This document shows, piece by piece, positions 38,539 to 46,432 of a stretch of 54,245 nucleotides of DNA. The notes under the pieces were generated by a model, which saw only the letters and a program-made list of their open reading frames with translations, ran no database searches and was not told where the DNA came from. The stretch lies in IMG/VR virus record IMGVR_UViG_3300022213_000006, positions 1 through 54,245 of that record; one strand, written 5' to 3'. Positions within the stretch are counted from its first letter, which is position 1. Every line of letters starts with the position of its first letter. The stretch comes from a virus. A program made the translations under genes and the position numbers.

Positions 38539-40071
38539 CTACAAATTCTCCGGTTTGACGATCAAGAGATTGGAGGGCTTGGGCGTGACCTTAACAATCC
38601 TCGAAGCCGAAGCCCCGCTCACCGAGACCACGCGATTTGGAGAGAAGAGCTTCACGGAGATCTTAGAAGGAGTGAACGGGTCGGGAAGCCCGCCCAAAGG
38701 CGGGGCGTACGCGGTGTCGATCTCCGTGGCCATCCCGGTCCCGAGGATGACCCCGACGTCGAAAGCGGCGTCGGTCTCCGCCGAGAGCCCCACTCCCACA
38801 ACCACCGCGACTTGGAAAGCAGTGTCTGCCTCCGCAGCGAGGCCCGAAGAGAGGGAGACCGGAACTCCGATTGCAAAATCAATCTCGGACGAGAAGTCAT
38901 GCCCGATCGTTACAGAGGTACCGAGGGAGAGATTCGTTTCATCCGCTCGGGAGATGCCCACTGCCACGGATCGAGCAATCGCCGTGTCCGTCTCGGTAGC
39001 AATGCCCACGTTGAAACCAGGCAAAACCACAGTGGGCGCAAATGCCGTATCCGTTTCATCAGACCGACCCGGACCGACCGCGATAGCACGCTGGAAAGCA
39101 GAATCCGATTCGCTGGAGATCCCAGGAGAAATGGAGGGTGATACTGCGAGCGACAAGTCAACTTCGGCAGACCTACCGATGCCGACCGCAACAGCGCGTG
39201 CAAAGGAAACGTCCGACTCTGCAGAGAGACCCGTCCCGACCGTGATAGAACGTGCAAGGGCACTGTCTGTTTCACTGGAAAAGCCATGCGCCGTGGTAAT
39301 GCCAGTTGCGAACGCAGCATCCGTCTCTGCCGCTCGCCCCGCACCTACGGACACCGCCAGGGGAAGTGCAGTATCTGTTTCCGTCGCGAGACCTACGTTC
39401 GCCGTCGCTGCTTGGCTAAGCGCGAAGGCGGAATCCGTCTCTTCTGCTCGACCTGTTCCAACCGTAAGGGACCGAGAGAAAGCTGCGTCTACTTCCGCAG
39501 AAAATCCAGCGCCAATAGAAACAGCGCGGGCAAAAGCTGAATCCGTTTCGCTCGAGAATCCACGACCAACAGAAACGCCTTGCCCCAGCGCGGTGTCTGT
39601 CTCAGCGGACCGGCCTACGCCAACCGAGATCGCTCGAGAAAAAGCAGTGTCTACTTCGGTGGAGACTCCCGCAGAAACAGACACGGATCGCGCAAGCGCA
39701 GTGTCCGATTCGGTGGCGAGCCCGTAATTCGCGACATCGGTTCGAGAAACAGCAAAGGCCGAATCCGTTTCGCTTGAGAGACCCGTGCCGACCGTGACCG
39801 ATCGAGCAAAAGCAGTGTCTACTTCAGCGGAGACTCCCACGGAAACAGACACGGATCGTGCAAGCGCAGTGTCCGTTTCACTCGAGAATCCACGACCAAC
39901 AGAAACGCTTCGACCCAGGGCGGTATCCGTTTCATTGGATCGCCCAGTGCCGACAGAAAGAGAGAGCGAAACCGCGACGTCAGTTTCTGTGGCCAGCCCG
40001 GTAGGGAACGAAGCACCGCCGCCCGACGCGATAGCAGCAGCTTGAGTAAGTGGCTGCCACGCCCACGACAT
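38539..40071 (-). CDS. Virion protein of 24 eighteen-residue repeats
   Basis: This 510-residue product consists, between residues 25 and 459, of 24 consecutive repeats of about 18 residues with consensus G-x-S-x-ETDTAFARSVSVG. Three units are longer (20-21 residues, units 5, 11 and 18), and each is followed by G-(L/I)-ATETD or close, so a second-order repeat of 5-7 units exists. Short non-repeat ends follow (SWAWQPLTQAAA; 51 C-terminal residues with PDPFTPSKISVKLFSP). A beta-solenoid or fibre is likely. It lies between capsid genes and the connector; it could decorate the head or form head fibres. Confidence 0.75.
   Translation of the reverse strand: MSWAWQPLTQAAAIASGGGASFPTGLATETDVAVSLSLSVGTGRSNETDTALGRSVSVGRGFSSETDTALARSVSVSVGVSAEVDTAFARSVTVGTGLSSETDSAFAVSRTDVANYGLATESDTALARSVSVSAGVSTEVDTAFSRAISVGVGRSAETDTALGQGVSVGRGFSSETDSAFARAVSIGAGFSAEVDAAFSRSLTVGTGRAEETDSAFALSQAATANVGLATETDTALPLAVSVGAGRAAETDAAFATGITTAHGFSSETDSALARSITVGTGLSAESDVSFARAVAVGIGRSAEVDLSLAVSPSISPGISSESDSAFQRAIAVGPGRSDETDTAFAPTVVLPGFNVGIATETDTAIARSVAVGISRADETNLSLGTSVTIGHDFSSEIDFAIGVPVSLSSGLAAEADTAFQVAVVVGVGLSAETDAAFDVGVILGTGMATEIDTAYAPPLGGLPDPFTPSKISVKLFSPNRVVSVSGASASRIVKVTPKPSNLLIVKPENL
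38695..39999 (-). repeat. Coding tandem repeats, 24 units of about 54 bp
   Basis: This stretch encodes the ETD repeat units of the 38539-40071 gene. Units are diverged at the DNA level but keep the GAxACxGA core that codes for ETD. Long open frames on the opposite strand here (38555-39727 and 39785-40045) are by-products of this repeat. Confidence 0.75.
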
Positions 40072-40077
40072 GGAATT

Positions 40078-40761
40078 CTACCCAGCCTTCCGCAGGGACC
40101 AATTCACCGTCACGGTTCCTGCGGCGGCATAGAAAGTCGCGTCCCACCCGTGCAGCAGTAGCAAAGCGGGTGCGATAAATAACGGCCGAGATTGGGCGCC
40201 AACGTAGATGCTTTCGTACACGACGCGCTGCGTGTCTCCACTTCGCGCCTTCTCATAGATGCGGATGCGCAGATCGTCTCCGGCGACCATGTCCGACAAG
40301 TCTGCAACCAGTTGGTAACAGCCGGCAGTAGTATCCGAATCCGGTCCGGCTGTATCAGTCGTAGCGGACCACTCTGTGGCCGCGACTGCCTCGGTTCCTG
40401 ACTGAAACTCGGTCCAGGTTCCAGCGGTACGGATACTCCACAAAACGGTGATGGTTCCAGAGGTTGCCTGTACCGTGACGTCCCAACCGTGCCCCAGGCA
40501 AATCGTGGGCATGACAAACAGCGCAGTCGCCTGTGCCCCCGCCAGCGTCCATTGCTCTGCGAGACGTTGAGTGTCCGCCGAACGTGCCTTTTCGTAGAGC
40601 CTGATTACGAGCACATCACCCGCGATCATGTCACTCACGTCAAGGATCACCTGGTAGACGCCATTCGTCGTGTCGGAATCCGGACCCGAAGTATCCGTAG
40701 TGAGAGACCACTCCGTGGCCCCCACTGCCTCTGTCCCGGAAAATGCCTGTGTAATGGCCAT
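40078..40761 (-). CDS. Virion protein with two tandem 107-residue copies
   Basis: This gene encodes 227 residues. Residues 8-114 and 121-227 are two copies of the same beta domain (SGTEAVGATEWS... and SGTEAVAATEWS...; LYEKARSADTQR and IYEKARSGDTQR; HGWDVTVQAT and HGWDATFYAA). Identity is high enough for a recent duplication. Probably a surface or decoration protein; no known domain. GGGGGT upstream of the ATG. Confidence 0.7.
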   Translation of the reverse strand: MAITQAFSGTEAVGATEWSLTTDTSGPDSDTTNGVYQVILDVSDMIAGDVLVIRLYEKARSADTQRLAEQWTLAGAQATALFVMPTICLGHGWDVTVQATSGTITVLWSIRTAGTWTEFQSGTEAVAATEWSATTDTAGPDSDTTAGCYQLVADLSDMVAGDDLRIRIYEKARSGDTQRVVYESIYVGAQSRPLFIAPALLLLHGWDATFYAAAGTVTVNWSLRKAG

Positions 40762-40763
40762 GC

Positions 40764-42422
40764 TCAGCTACCCCCGAAGCCAACAACGGCAGCCTGATAG
40801 GGGCTATCGGGTGAGTTATTACATTGTCCCCGAACCCACAATTCAGCCCCAGCGGGCAAGGGAGATAGCAATTCCGGAGGCGTAAGCTGCCAATCCAACC
40901 GCCGGGGTTCCTCTTCAAGGGATGTGTGTTCTACGACATACTCCGAAATCAGCAATTTGTTTGTCACGTCCCCAACGGCCAGCTGACAAATTGTGATTTC
41001 GGCGCCTTTTGTGCTGTCCGCAGCCTGTTCTCCGAGCTGCACTGCCCACAGGTTTCGCGACGTAGTTCCAAGACTCGTCCACGATCCAAAACTGCCGTTG
41101 CCGGGAGTGAACGCTGTTCCTGCGGTCCCGCTTACCCCGAGTGTTTCAGAAAACGATGCCGCACGAGCGAGAGCGGGTACGTCTGGGCTTCCGTAAAACT
41201 CAGCGCGAACATTCACCGTTCCTGCTGTCGCATTGCTCCCAGCGATTCGAACCGCCACGGAGGAGCCGGAAGGAATACGGATCGGTGCCCACAGCGTTTT
41301 ATCGGAACCCGAAGCCGAGGAGCCCGCAACAAAGTCAGTCACCACCGCGGTGTAGGAAGTCCCTCCTGCAGGGTCAACACCGATATCCACAACGTGGTTT
41401 TTCACCTGACCCGAGGTGAAGCCTGAAGCTAGGGCCAAAGCCACCCCGAAGCACTCTTGCGAGATATCCCCGGAGGCTGCGATTTGCGTCCACGACCCTT
41501 CGGCGCCGGATGCTCCCGGGGTGACACTAACCGTTGTCTCCATCCCCTTAGCGCGAAAGCTGAATGACGCGCGCCCTGCCATCAGTTTCTGATCGCCACC
41601 CACACCAACGCCCACCGCATGCCAGCCACTCGTTGGGGCAGCGCTGCATTTCCCCCGCACGTAGATGGTCGAGCCAGCAGGTACGGGGTGGTACGCATTC
41701 TCAGCGAGCCACTGAAAGACGCCCTGCTCGAACAGGGCTTCGACCCCCGTTTCAACAACAACGCGACGACAGATCACATGCTTATTGGTGCCATCCCCGT
41801 AGGCCAACTCGATAGCCGTAACGAGTGCGGACCCCATAGTGGAACTCGAAAGGCCGACGCCGAGTTGCCACCAGAAAGTGTCTCGAGACGTTGTGCCGAG
41901 ACTCGTCCACGACCCAAAAGAGCCGTTACCAGGGGTGAACCCTACGCCCGCAGACCCTGTGATCGTCCCAATAGTTTCAGAGAAAGTTCCAACCGGAAGA
42001 TTCTCGGGACGAGAACTCTGTCCGTAGAACTTCGAAGAAACCGCCACTGTTCCAGCGATGGAGTTGGACCCTTGGATTCGGACCGCAACCGTCGACCCGG
42101 ACGGGATGAAAAGAGGAAAATAAGCCGCGATCGGGGCCTGCTGCCCAACGGTGCTTTGCCCCATCGCAAAGTTGGAGACGATCGCGCTGTAGGATGTGCC
42201 GCCGGCTGGATCCACACCGACATCCAGAAGCTGGTCTTTGATTTGACCGCTAGTGGAGCCGCCGCGAATTAGCAGTGCAATTCCGATTACATCAGCTGAC
42301 AAAGCTGAGGCAATCTGCGTCCACGACCCCTCCGCGTTACTAGCGCCAGGGGTGACGTTAGTAGAATTCCCCGCCCCGTTGACCCACAGCGTTTGCGCCG
42401 ATCCGCCAGATTTCGCGAGCAT
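40764..42422 (-). CDS. Virion protein with internal duplication of beta domains
   Basis: This 552-residue product consists of two halves of about 275 residues, each beginning VTPGAS(N/G)AEGSWTQIA (near residues 24 and 300) and each containing a second block FTPGNGSFGSWTSLGTTSR (near 163 and 440). Sub-domains share VGVDPAGGTSY and PSGS(T/S)VAVRI stretches. This suggests four related beta sandwiches, a likely fibre or head-surface array. No enzymatic motif. It is adjacent to two other repetitive proteins. Confidence 0.7.
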   Translation of the reverse strand: MLAKSGGSAQTLWVNGAGNSTNVTPGASNAEGSWTQIASALSADVIGIALLIRGGSTSGQIKDQLLDVGVDPAGGTSYSAIVSNFAMGQSTVGQQAPIAAYFPLFIPSGSTVAVRIQGSNSIAGTVAVSSKFYGQSSRPENLPVGTFSETIGTITGSAGVGFTPGNGSFGSWTSLGTTSRDTFWWQLGVGLSSSTMGSALVTAIELAYGDGTNKHVICRRVVVETGVEALFEQGVFQWLAENAYHPVPAGSTIYVRGKCSAAPTSGWHAVGVGVGGDQKLMAGRASFSFRAKGMETTVSVTPGASGAEGSWTQIAASGDISQECFGVALALASGFTSGQVKNHVVDIGVDPAGGTSYTAVVTDFVAGSSASGSDKTLWAPIRIPSGSSVAVRIAGSNATAGTVNVRAEFYGSPDVPALARAASFSETLGVSGTAGTAFTPGNGSFGSWTSLGTTSRNLWAVQLGEQAADSTKGAEITICQLAVGDVTNKLLISEYVVEHTSLEEEPRRLDWQLTPPELLSPLPAGAELWVRGQCNNSPDSPYQAAVVGFGGS

Positions 42423-42433
42423 GGGCGCGCCTC

Positions 42434-42649
42434 TCAGGACAATCGAAGATGCGCGAGGTCCGCCGCACTAAGAGCTACGTCCGTGTCGATTCGGAAATTG
42501 CTGCCCTGGATCCTGAAATCAACGATGTTGAATCCAAGTCCGACTTGATGGTGCGCCACGGTGAGTAGAAGGTTGCAGAAATCCAGCACGGCCGGCACGC
42601 CGCCAGTGCGAACCTCTGAGAGCGTCACGATCGGCGTGTACGTAGGCAC
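42434..42649 (-). CDS. Hypothetical small virion protein
   Basis: This 71-residue product has a GTG start without a clear Shine-Dalgarno, 6 bp from the previous stop, so it is probably translated by coupling. Sequence: VAHHQVGLGFNIVDFRIQGS, then VALSAADLAHLRLS. No domain recognised. Confidence 0.55.
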   Translation of the reverse strand: MPTYTPIVTLSEVRTGGVPAVLDFCNLLLTVAHHQVGLGFNIVDFRIQGSNFRIDTDVALSAADLAHLRLS

Positions 42650-42655
42650 GGCGTT

Positions 42656-43117
42656 CTACGACGCGCGGAAGAAGACACCCGAATTCAGCGTGAGGTCCAC
42701 GCCACTCGGCGTGTACGCGAGATCGAACATCGTCAGAGGGATGATGTTCGAGTCCGTGCCCGCACCCGTGTCGTTGTCGTAGCAAACCAGAATCTTCGAG
42801 ATGGCGTTGCCAGAGGCTGCAGTCCACGTCACGGACGGAAGAGAGACCTCGTAGCGGTCGTTGGTGTCGTCGGGCGCCGGCAACGCAGCAAGCTCGGTGT
42901 CCGTCAGCGTCTTGCGCCCCATGGTGGTCTGCTCGTTCGTCGTTCCCGCAATCACCGCCGCAAGCGAGTCAGCGTCGATCAGTGTTGCATCCGACTCCAA
43001 GCCTGCGGTCTCAATCGGGACAAGAATGAGAGCCGACGCCGCGGGATCGTTGTTCTCGACACGGTTGTAGTACTCAACCACGCGACCCTTCGCGATGTTG
43101 AAAACGATGTTCGCCAT
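42656..43117 (-). CDS. Structural protein, possible capsid decoration
   Basis: This 153-residue product starts with ATG after AAGGAG. Acidic, beta-rich: ANIVFNIAKGRVVEYYNRVE, DRYEVSLPSVTWTAASGN, ending in GVDLTLNSGVFFRAS. The style is that of small head or neck proteins encoded downstream of the capsid gene. No family recognised. Confidence 0.65.
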   Translation of the reverse strand: MANIVFNIAKGRVVEYYNRVENNDPAASALILVPIETAGLESDATLIDADSLAAVIAGTTNEQTTMGRKTLTDTELAALPAPDDTNDRYEVSLPSVTWTAASGNAISKILVCYDNDTGAGTDSNIIPLTMFDLAYTPSGVDLTLNSGVFFRAS

Positions 43118-43151
43118 GATGCGTCATCTCCTTGGCCGGTGAGGCCAGTGG

Positions 43152-43379
43152 TCAGTCCCGTGCGCCACCGCGCCCGGAAGCTTCCTCAAGGTGGTTCGAG
43201 AGCTGTGCTTCAACCTCGGCAACAGCGCCACGCCGTTCTCCTCGGGGAAACCGCTTCACGAAGCGGTACCGATCCGGCTGGAGCTTCAGCATCTCTCGAG
43301 CGTCGGCGGAAAAAACGAACACGTCTTTCTTGTCCGCAGACTCCGCCGCAGTGTCTTCAAGCTGAATCAGGGTGGCCAT
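43152..43379 (-). CDS. Hypothetical small protein
   Basis: This 75-residue product uses ATG 43379 with GAGGAG upstream (frame open to 43412). Sequence ATLIQLEDTAAESADKKDVF, then LKLQPDRYRFVKRFPRGERR; charged and basic at the C-terminus. It is the first gene beyond the terminator at 43411-43446. Role unknown. Confidence 0.62.
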   Translation of the reverse strand: MATLIQLEDTAAESADKKDVFVFSADAREMLKLQPDRYRFVKRFPRGERRGAVAEVEAQLSNHLEEASGRGGARD

Positions 43380-43410
43380 CAGAAACTCCTCGTTGAGTTG
43401 GGCTTCAAAC

Positions 43411-43446
43411 AAAAGGGCCCTGGAGGCAGCGTTGCTTCCAGGGCCC
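43411..43446 (-). terminator. Rho-independent terminator after the capsid genes
   Basis: Leftward RNA: GGGCCCTGGA (43446-43437) pairs with TCCAGGGCCC (43424-43415) over a 12-nt loop and is followed by TTTTGTTT. It follows the decoration-type gene that ends at 43472, so the capsid and its neighbour would be made in excess over genes beyond. Confidence 0.78.
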
Positions 43447-43471
43447 CCTGTTCCACAGACGAAAGCCGCCT

Positions 43472-43975
43472 CTAGTCGGCGACTTCAGTCAGATACACGT
43501 ACGCGGTCACCGAGGGCGTGGTGCCGGCCAGAATCGCGTACAGACGTGCGTAGCGGTACAGCGTACCCGCGACCTCGTTGTCCGCGCTGACCGCGTAACG
43601 ACCGACCGTGTACATGTCATCCGAGTTGCCCGCGCCCGCACTGAGCGCGTCACCGACCGGGATGACCACCTTGTTCACGACCGCATCCGCAGCCTCGAAC
43701 AGAGTGCCATTGCCGTTCGTGTCATTCGAGAGCTGGAGGACGAACAGATACTGCTCGTCACCCGTGCCCGAGTCCGCTGCTCGCACATCGACCACGAAGT
43801 CGAAGCGCGTGTAGGCGACGTTGACCACGCCCTGCGCTGTAACGCCACCAAAATCGATGACCTTCGCGACCGTGGCGATCTCGCCTGCGAACGAAGCCGT
43901 CTTGACGGCTGCATCGTGAAGCAACGTACCGAGATCAAAGACTCGGTCGTGCTGAGAACTGGCAGTGATTCCCAT
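43472..43975 (-). CDS. Capsid decoration or stabilisation protein
   Basis: This 167-residue product starts with ATG after CAGGAGAA. Acidic, beta-rich (HDRVFDLGTLLHDAAVKTAS, YTRFDFVVDVRAADSGTGD, LYAILAGTTPSVTAYVYLTE), without cysteines. Genes of this size directly after the major capsid protein usually encode head decoration proteins. The terminator behind it supports high expression. Confidence 0.7.
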   Translation of the reverse strand: MGITASSQHDRVFDLGTLLHDAAVKTASFAGEIATVAKVIDFGGVTAQGVVNVAYTRFDFVVDVRAADSGTGDEQYLFVLQLSNDTNGNGTLFEAADAVVNKVVIPVGDALSAGAGNSDDMYTVGRYAVSADNEVAGTLYRYARLYAILAGTTPSVTAYVYLTEVAD

Positions 43976-44019
43976 GACTGGTTTCTCCTGTGAGAAGGTT
44001 GCTGGACTCTGCTCACCGA

Positions 44020-44946
44020 CTAGGCGGTGAAGGCAGCGTCCGCGATGTCACGCAGGCGGATGGCCGCTCGGGTGTGGTTGATGTGGAAGTTCGAGTACCA
44101 CTCCATACGGGTGGTCTCCCGCGGCGTGGAGTCATCCTCGCCGAGATCACGAACCTGCATGCCGCCGTTCTCGATGCCCTCAACGCCATCCTCGCCCAGA
44201 CCGATGACGTAGATCGAAGCGGCGGTGCTACCACCGCCACCCGTCGCCGCTTCCGTGAAGTCGAGGATGTTGTCGTTGTTCTGCGAATCCGTGATCCGCA
44301 CAACCTCGATGCCGTTGTACCGCATCACCTGTCGACCGAGATCGTCGGTCGTGTGCGTGACGAAGCCCGTCACGCCCGTGAGGCGCCCGGCCTGCGACAG
44401 ACGCAGGTGCATCTTGCGACCGACGAGGATCGCCTGCGGGCTGTGGCACCGCGCGATGGCCTCATCGAGCGTGAGAAGCGACAGCGCCGAGCCGCCCGCG
44501 CCGCCACCAGCCGAGACCACATTGAAGTTGTCGAGCCGAACCTGAAGCCCGTCCATCTCGCGCGGATCCGTGGTGTTGTCACCCTTGAAGAAGTCCTGGA
44601 TCCAGAGATTCGAGATCGCCTTGATCTTCATGCCGATCTGACGAGCTGCCTGATCGGCACCCTTCGTCTTCAGGATGAAGGGGTCGATGCCGATCTCGCC
44701 GCCGTAGATCTTGAGCGACTGGATCATCTCTTCGACCCGACCCTCGCTCGCAGTGAACCCTTCGTTCACACCGCGAGTGCCGGCCGCGGGCAGCACCGAC
44801 TCCAGCGTGATTCCGTCCGCTGACCCGAGAATGGGCCGAAACGGCAGAACCTCAAGCAGGCGCTGATTGCCGATGAAAGTCTCAATGACGCCGCGTCGGA
44901 AGATGTTGTCTTCCTGCTTCGCAGCTTCGAGCAGCGTAAGTGCCAT
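44020..44946 (-). CDS. Major capsid protein
   Basis: This 308-residue product starts with ATG after CAGGAGG. N-terminal helix with EAAKQEDNIFRRGVIETF, then a pattern of E-loop and P-domain-like blocks (GIDPFILKTKGADQAARQIG, FKGDNTTDPREMDGLQVRLD, QAILVGRKMHLRLSQAGRL) typical of HK97-fold capsid proteins, with TRMEWYSNFHINHTRAAIRL near the end. The length is normal for a HK97-fold protein lacking a fused delta domain; the scaffold is a separate gene. Confidence 0.85.
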   Translation of the reverse strand: MALTLLEAAKQEDNIFRRGVIETFIGNQRLLEVLPFRPILGSADGITLESVLPAAGTRGVNEGFTASEGRVEEMIQSLKIYGGEIGIDPFILKTKGADQAARQIGMKIKAISNLWIQDFFKGDNTTDPREMDGLQVRLDNFNVVSAGGGAGGSALSLLTLDEAIARCHSPQAILVGRKMHLRLSQAGRLTGVTGFVTHTTDDLGRQVMRYNGIEVVRITDSQNNDNILDFTEAATGGGGSTAASIYVIGLGEDGVEGIENGGMQVRDLGEDDSTPRETTRMEWYSNFHINHTRAAIRLRDIADAAFTA

Positions 44947-44992
44947 GATGAAGTGACCTCCTGGCGACGACGAGATCTATAGCAGGTTGTTA

Positions 44993-45766
44993 CTAGCTTG
45001 CCTGCTGCAACCCCACAGACAACTTCTGTGAAGGCGTCATCGCCTCAATTTTCGTGAGATCCTTACGTCGCGACGACCTGTCGCCGTTCGGACCACCACC
45101 CGATCCACCACCCGTCGACGGTTCGAAAAGATGCCCAGCCTCAGTCACGAGGCCCTCATACCATTCCGCCATCGAGAGAGGTGTCTTTCCGTCCTTGCTG
45201 TACATGGGCCGGTCACCGTCAATCGCCACCACGTCGTTCTCATCGTTCAGCTTGAACACCTTGTGTGCGCGTGAGAGGAGATCGAACGATGCGGTCGGGC
45301 GAAGCTTCGGCCCACCCTTTGCCGCCAGCTCTTCCGCCGTGCGGCGGACGCTGTCGTCGATCTTCAACCCACTGATCGTGCTCTTGGCTCCGGTGAGATT
45401 CCGCTCGAGTTCCTCGCACCGCTTCGTGAGTGCCTCAACCTGCGCGGTGCTCGCCTTTTTGAAAGCGTCCACCCGCCGATCAATCACCACGTCCATCTTG
45501 CCTTCAGCGAGAAGCTTCGCTTCCTCGTCGTTGGCAATCTTGTCCAGAAGTCCTCGAAGAATCTTGGGTTCGGGAAGTCCCTCGTAATCCTTCTGGAGTT
45601 TCGCGAATCGCTCTTCAGCGGTGCGCTTCTCCGCGAGGATGTCGTCCTTGTTCTTTCGAAGACCAGCCGTCTGACCGTCAAGCCACTCCTGCAGCTTCTT
45701 CAGGTCTTCGGCGTTGGGGGTACCATCGAAGCTCGGCCTCGTGGGATAGCGGAACAGAGAACTCAT
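44993..45766 (-). CDS. Scaffolding protein
   Basis: This 257-residue product uses ATG 45766 with GAGGTG upstream. Long coiled coil (residues 15-130; DDILAEKRTAEERFAKLQKD, KASTAQVEALTKRCEELERN), acidic Gly-rich linker and a basic C-terminus (DRSSRRKDLTKIEAMTPSQK) expected to bind the capsid protein. Its place directly before the major capsid gene supports the role. It probably dissociates or is cleaved during head maturation. Confidence 0.78.
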   Translation of the reverse strand: MSSLFRYPTRPSFDGTPNAEDLKKLQEWLDGQTAGLRKNKDDILAEKRTAEERFAKLQKDYEGLPEPKILRGLLDKIANDEEAKLLAEGKMDVVIDRRVDAFKKASTAQVEALTKRCEELERNLTGAKSTISGLKIDDSVRRTAEELAAKGGPKLRPTASFDLLSRAHKVFKLNDENDVVAIDGDRPMYSKDGKTPLSMAEWYEGLVTEAGHLFEPSTGGGSGGGPNGDRSSRRKDLTKIEAMTPSQKLSVGLQQAS

Positions 45767-45806
45767 TCGTGTAACACCTCTGGTGTATTGTGGCGAAGAT
45801 GGCACT

Positions 45807-45834
45807 CGGGCTCCCGCCCGCGAGCTTCTGCTCG
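45807..45834 (-). other. Pair of adjacent 5-bp tetraloop hairpins
   Basis: Leftward RNA reads CGAGC-AGAA-GCTCG immediately followed by CGGGC-GGGA-GCCCG, with no gap. It lies in the 114-bp interval between the endolysin stop (45881) and the scaffold start (45766). No U-run follows. A stabiliser or processing element for the capsid mRNA is possible. Confidence 0.5.
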
Positions 45835-45880
45835 AAGCCTCTTTCGCAGAGAGAGTGATAGTGGACTGGCGAAGAGTATG

Positions 45881-46432
45881 TCAACTGACACGGTTGAGCA
45901 GCCAGCCATAGACAAAGCTCTCGTTCTGTACGCGAGCCTCCGCCAACGAGATGTACCGGGCTCCCTGCAAGCAATTGAGTGCCCGGAGTAGCACCAACTC
46001 CCCGTGGTCGGGCCTTCTGCTGAGGAAGGCCTGCAACGCGGAAAGAGTCTCAGGTCCGATCGGACCTCGCACATCTACGTCCAGGTAAAACTTCTCGTTT
46101 TGGTTGAAGACGTTCAGCGAACGCTTCAGAAATCCCACCGCAACCAAAGGGCCGCAATTCACACCCGTATCGAGGAGTTCGTCTGCGATCCGCGGGCTAA
46201 TCGCGTGGACCCGGTCGAAGCCCGGCTTGCGGTAGTACTGATCCGCATAGATCTCTCGAGCCTCGGCGCGCGACAAAGCCTGTACGTCCGCCACCGAGAC
46301 GGCAACCCCACGCCACGCGGACAGAGTTCTCTGCGTGATGCCGTACTTTGTTGGTCCGCCGCGATCGTCCGGTCGGTTGATGAAGCCCCCTTCCCGGACA
46401 AGCAAGCCGTCGAGAATCGTCTCGATGCTCAT
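45881..46432 (-). CDS. Endolysin, GH108 N-acetylmuramidase with PG-binding domain
   Basis: This gene encodes 183 residues. LLVREGGFINRPDDRGGPTK followed by YGIT is the GH108 signature with catalytic Glu14. The C-terminal part (ALNCLQGARYISLAEARVQN then ESFVYGWLLNRVS) is a PG_binding_3-type domain. It cuts peptidoglycan glycan strands. ATG overlaps the portal stop (ATGA). It is unusual that it lies between portal and scaffold rather than with the small membrane proteins near 23 kb. No signal peptide is visible. Confidence 0.85.
   Translation of the reverse strand: MSIETILDGLLVREGGFINRPDDRGGPTKYGITQRTLSAWRGVAVSVADVQALSRAEAREIYADQYYRKPGFDRVHAISPRIADELLDTGVNCGPLVAVGFLKRSLNVFNQNEKFYLDVDVRGPIGPETLSALQAFLSRRPDHGELVLLRALNCLQGARYISLAEARVQNESFVYGWLLNRVS

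Noticed and set aside
38555-39727. Rightward 390-codon open frame in the repeat region
   Set aside because: It is the antisense of the ETD repeats; a repetitive sequence without stops in one strand often lacks them in the other. No Shine-Dalgarno and opposite to the operon.
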